Origin: Desulfuromonadaceae bacterium
GTDB taxonomy: Bacteria; Desulfobacterota; Desulfuromonadia; Geobacterales; Pseudopelobacteraceae
Direction: 5' to 3'
NCBI GenBank assembly: GCA_028686145.1
Contig: JAQUCQ010000026.1
Coordinates: 1 to 17,541, forward strand
DNA length: 17,541 nt
Shown here in pieces: positions 15,132-17,541 of the stretch. The notes under the pieces are model-generated. The model saw nothing but the letters and a program-made list of their open reading frames with translations. It was not told where the DNA came from and did not search any database. Both the position numbers and the translations under genes were made by a program. Numbering within the stretch: position 1 is the first letter of the stretch; the number at the start of each line of letters is the position of its first letter.

Positions 15132-16349
15132 TCAGCTGTGAATAACGGCATGAGCCATATCAGCAACATCGCGCATGGCCCGGACATCATGCACACGCAG
15201 GATCGAGGCACCATGGGATACGGAGAGAGCTACCGTAGCGGCAGTACCGAAGAGGCGGTCATCCGTCCGCTCTCGTCCCAGCACTTTGCCAATGAATGAC
15301 TTTCGGGACGGCCCAATCAAAATCGGCAGCCCAAAACTGGAAAACTCCGCCAGTCGCCGCACAACGTCCAGATTGTCTACTGCACCTTTGCCAAAACCTA
15401 TACCAGGGTCAATTGCAATATAATGATCGGAAATTCCGGCCTCACGAGCTCGTAAAACGGAGGCACGCAAGCCGGAGGTTATCTCCGCCATCAGATCATG
15501 ATATTTCGTATTCTGCTGCATTTCATCAGGAGTACCTCTGGTGTGCATCAACACAACACCTGCTCCGCTTGCTGCCGCTAATCCTGCCATCTGTGGATCA
15601 AAATTGAACCCACTAATGTCATTGATAATTTCAGCCCCGGCTAAAAGCGCCCTGCCGGCAACTTTGCTTTTCCAGGTATCGACCGATATAGCGCATTTCA
15701 ATGAGGAGGCGAGCCGTTCAATAATCGGGACAATCCGGCTTATTTCTTCTTCAGACGATACCGGAGTTGCACCGGGACGGGTGCTTTCACCACCAATGTC
15801 AATGATATCAGCACCTTCAGATTCCATCATCAGAGCCTTTTCAATAGCCCGACCCGGATCATTACAGCAACCACCATCAGAAAAAGAGTCCGGAGTAATG
15901 TTCAGGATTCCCATTATCAATGGACGGTCAAGTGACAATGAGCGCCGGGACGTGCGCCACTCCGTCGGAACTGAAGTGCTCCGTACCAGTAACGCGTCCA
16001 GTTCTTCTGCTAGTCCAGCCAAACCAAACGGTTGTGCTTCAAGTTTCCGGCAGAGTCGTTGAATCTGTTTGGCAGTACCGATCAAAATGCAATCAGTACT
16101 TTCAATACTGCAGGCAACCGTACCTCTGGCTACAGCTGCGTCTCCTCCCAGAGACAACATTTCCTGCTTAAGGACATTTGCTTGACGACACTTAATCTGT
16201 GGCAGATGAATGCAAAGCGTCTGCATTTTAGGAACCATTTCAATGATTCCATGACTATCTACTGCTATTCGCTGCAATTCATGAGCGGCATGCCTTGGAG
16301 TCGGCACTACCAGTAAACGAGGTAAAAAAGTGCCCACGGGGCTATGCAT
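15132..16349 (-). CDS. folP: Dihydropteroate synthase with long N-terminal extension
   Basis: Joins p-aminobenzoate to the pterin pyrophosphate to make dihydropteroate in folate synthesis; the target of sulfonamides. The 405 residues exceed the usual ~280. The DHPS TIM barrel covers about 143-405: LNITPDSFSDGG (149-160), GGESTRPGA (186-194), the DTWK and NDISGF strands, DPGIGFGK, GPSRKSFIG (346-354) and LRVHDV. The first ~140 residues are a separate region with KQEMLSLGGDAAVARGT and IESTDCILIGTAKQ. As I recall, similar extensions occur in Geobacter and some Clostridia DHPS; the function is unknown to me. The ATG at 16349 overlaps the ftsH stop by eight bases in another frame, suggesting coupling. 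Confidence 0.95.
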   Translation of the reverse strand: MHSPVGTFLPRLLVVPTPRHAAHELQRIAVDSHGIIEMVPKMQTLCIHLPQIKCRQANVLKQEMLSLGGDAAVARGTVACSIESTDCILIGTAKQIQRLCRKLEAQPFGLAGLAEELDALLVRSTSVPTEWRTSRRSLSLDRPLIMGILNITPDSFSDGGCCNDPGRAIEKALMMESEGADIIDIGGESTRPGATPVSSEEEISRIVPIIERLASSLKCAISVDTWKSKVAGRALLAGAEIINDISGFNFDPQMAGLAAASGAGVVLMHTRGTPDEMQQNTKYHDLMAEITSGLRASVLRAREAGISDHYIAIDPGIGFGKGAVDNLDVVRRLAEFSSFGLPILIGPSRKSFIGKVLGRERTDDRLFGTAATVALSVSHGASILRVHDVRAMRDVADMAHAVIHS

Positions 16350-17420
16350 TAATATCGGTATGTACCGGCTCTGTCGCCGCCTGTTCGACCGGTGCCACCT
16401 GAGTTGGTGCCGCCTGAGTTGGTTCCGGACAAGTCAGCTTGCCAGTGTTAATGATTTCATCAACCTGGTCGCCAGAGAGATTTTCCTTCTCAATCAGACA
16501 CGCAGAAAGGTCGTGGAGTTTTTGGATATTCTCACGCAACAATCCGATTGCACGCTCATATGATTCATCGACAATTCGCTTGATTTCATCATCAATATGC
16601 TCGGCAGTCTTTTCACTGAAGTTTTTGTGCATGGCCATCTCGCGACCGAGAAAAATGGATTCATCCTTCTTGCCGAACGAGAGCGGCCCCATCTTATCGC
16701 TCATTCCCCATTCACAGACCATCTTACGGGCCATATCGGTCGCGCGCTCAATGTCATTACCGGCACCGGTTGTAAAGGTATTGAAGATCAAATCTTCAGC
16801 AGCACGCCCCCCCATCAGAACTGCAATGCGCGCCAACAGTGATTCACGGGAATAGCTATGTTTGTCTTCGATCGGCAGTTGCATGGTTACGCCCAATGCT
16901 CGTCCGCGGGGTATGATGGAAACTTTATGAACCGGATCGGTACCCGGCACCATCTTGGCGACCAAGGTATGGCCAGCCTCATGGTAGGCAGTGCTTTTTT
17001 TCTCTTCATCAGAGATCACCATACTCCGCCGCTCGGCCCCCATCATGACTTTGTCCTTGGCGCTGTCAAAATCGCTTGGTTCTGCAACGGTTTTATTCAG
17101 ACGGGCAGCCAGCAAAGCTGCTTCGTTAACCAGGTTGGCCAGATCGGCACCTGAGAAACCAGGGGTGCCACGGGCGATTACCGCCAGATCAACAGCATCA
17201 GAAAGCGGCACCTTCTTGGAATGAACTTTGAGAATCATTTCTCGGCCCTTGACATCAGGGCGGGGAACAACAACCTGACGGTCAAACCGGCCGGGGCGAA
17301 GCAGTGCCGGATCCAGAACATCAGGACGGTTAGTGGCTGCAATCAGAATTACCCCTTCATTGGACTCAAAACCGTCCATCTCGACCAATAGCTGGTTGAG
17401 TGTCTGTTCTCGTTCGTCAT
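16342..17420 (-). CDS. ftsH: ATP-dependent zinc metalloprotease FtsH (C-terminal part only)
   Basis: Membrane AAA+ protease that removes misfolded and short-lived proteins. About 359 residues remain. They run from DEREQTLNQLLVEMDGF just after Walker B, through ATNRPDVLDPALLRPGRFDR (second region of homology and arginine finger), the lid helices (FSGADLANLVNEAA) and the M41 peptidase domain with zinc-binding HEAGH (codons near 16981-16967), to an Ala/Pro/Gln/Thr-rich tail. The expected N-terminal membrane segments, Walker A and Walker B are missing because homology ends at 17420. The His that normally precedes DEREQ is replaced by Tyr and everything before it is unrelated. An apparent ATG at 17463 is in the unrelated DNA and is not an ftsH start. 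folP overlaps the 3' end. Confidence 0.95.
16391..16420. repeat. Two tandem 15-bp units in the ftsH tail
   Basis: Units 16391-16405 and 16406-16420 differ at one base (ggtgcc[a/g]cctgagtt). They encode the repeated A-P-T-Q pattern of the disordered FtsH C-terminal tail and are in frame, consistent with small slippage expansion in a tolerant region. Confidence 0.8.
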
Positions 17421-17422
17421 AG

Positions 17423-17541
17423 GGAATTAAAGATAAAAAAAGAGGAATTGAAGCAAAAATCATTTTTTATGGAGTTGCTGGAACTGGAAAAACTTTAACC
17501 GCCTTAGCTTTAGCAAAATCTCTTAAAAAAGATGTATTAAG
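17423..17541 (+). CDS. Fragment of an unrelated AAA-family ATPase (Walker A region), both ends missing
   Basis: From the TAG at 17420-17422 to the window edge the plus strand is open and reads GIKDKKRGIEAKIIFYG then VAGTGKTLTALALAKSLKK, a clear Walker A box (GVAGTGKT) of an AAA ATPase. The DNA is about 30% G+C with A-ending codons, unlike the even composition before 17420. It lies on the strand opposite to ftsH, so it is not the missing ftsH N-terminus. The style recalls AAA ATPases of low-GC Campylobacterota, but that is a memory-based guess. The start is lost at the junction and the end at the window edge. It is best read as foreign sequence joined at the contig end. Confidence 0.65.

Noticed and set aside
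17421..17463. Hydrophobic N-terminal peptide MIFASIPLFLSLIPY in front of FtsH
   Set aside because: It looks like a membrane segment, but it is the reverse strand of the A/T-rich foreign AAA fragment and has no FtsH similarity; the true FtsH N-terminus lies outside the window.

Overview
The window is almost entirely housekeeping DNA from a bacterium that looks like a member of the Desulfuromonadales/Geobacterales (Deltaproteobacteria, Desulfobacterota). The evidence is the gene order ftsH-folP-cdaA-glmM-pdxJ-acpS-nnr-CBS-tsaE-lysC, a dihydropteroate synthase with a long N-terminal extension, and a monomeric NADP isocitrate dehydrogenase. This placement is inferred from remembered gene order and protein style, not from a search. 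Base composition looks even and moderate throughout, except in the last ~120 bases.

Region 1 (1-7129, all minus strand) reads lepA -> lepB -> aspS -> LysM lipoprotein -> icd. lepA (elongation factor 4) and lepB (signal peptidase I) are 27 bp apart. aspS follows after 28 bp and the lipoprotein gene overlaps the end of aspS. icd is cut by the left edge. It has its own promoter in the 287-bp gap before it, with a perfect TTGACA box and a 17-bp palindrome over the -10 region.

Region 2 (7130-7974) holds tadA, the only complete plus-strand gene. It is divergent from lepA and convergent with lysC. Its conserved N-terminal residues are encoded upstream of the first ATG and no usual start codon serves them. 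A hairpin plus T-tract closes the lysC operon.

Region 3 (7975-17420, all minus strand) is a tightly packed operon: ftsH (3' part only) -> folP -> cdaA -> glmM -> pdxJ -> acpS -> nnr -> CBS-domain protein -> tsaE -> lysC. Most joints are overlaps or gaps under 50 bp. It combines membrane proteolysis, folate synthesis, c-di-AMP signalling, cell-wall precursor supply, vitamin B6, acyl-carrier-protein activation, NAD(P)HX repair, tRNA t6A modification and the entry to the aspartate amino-acid family. The cdaR/ybbR gene that often sits between cdaA and glmM is absent. lysC carries a strong internal ribosome-binding site that would give a separate regulatory subunit.

Region 4 (17421-17541) does not belong with the rest. 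ftsH homology stops abruptly at the conserved DEREQ motif. The remaining ~121 bases are about 30% G+C and encode, on the opposite strand, the Walker A segment of a different AAA ATPase. The simplest reading is a chimeric contig end.

I found no mobile element, CRISPR array, tRNA, rRNA or defence system. The points of interest are regulatory and start-site details, two functional predictions from residues (AspRS specificity and the split aspartokinase), and the chimeric end.
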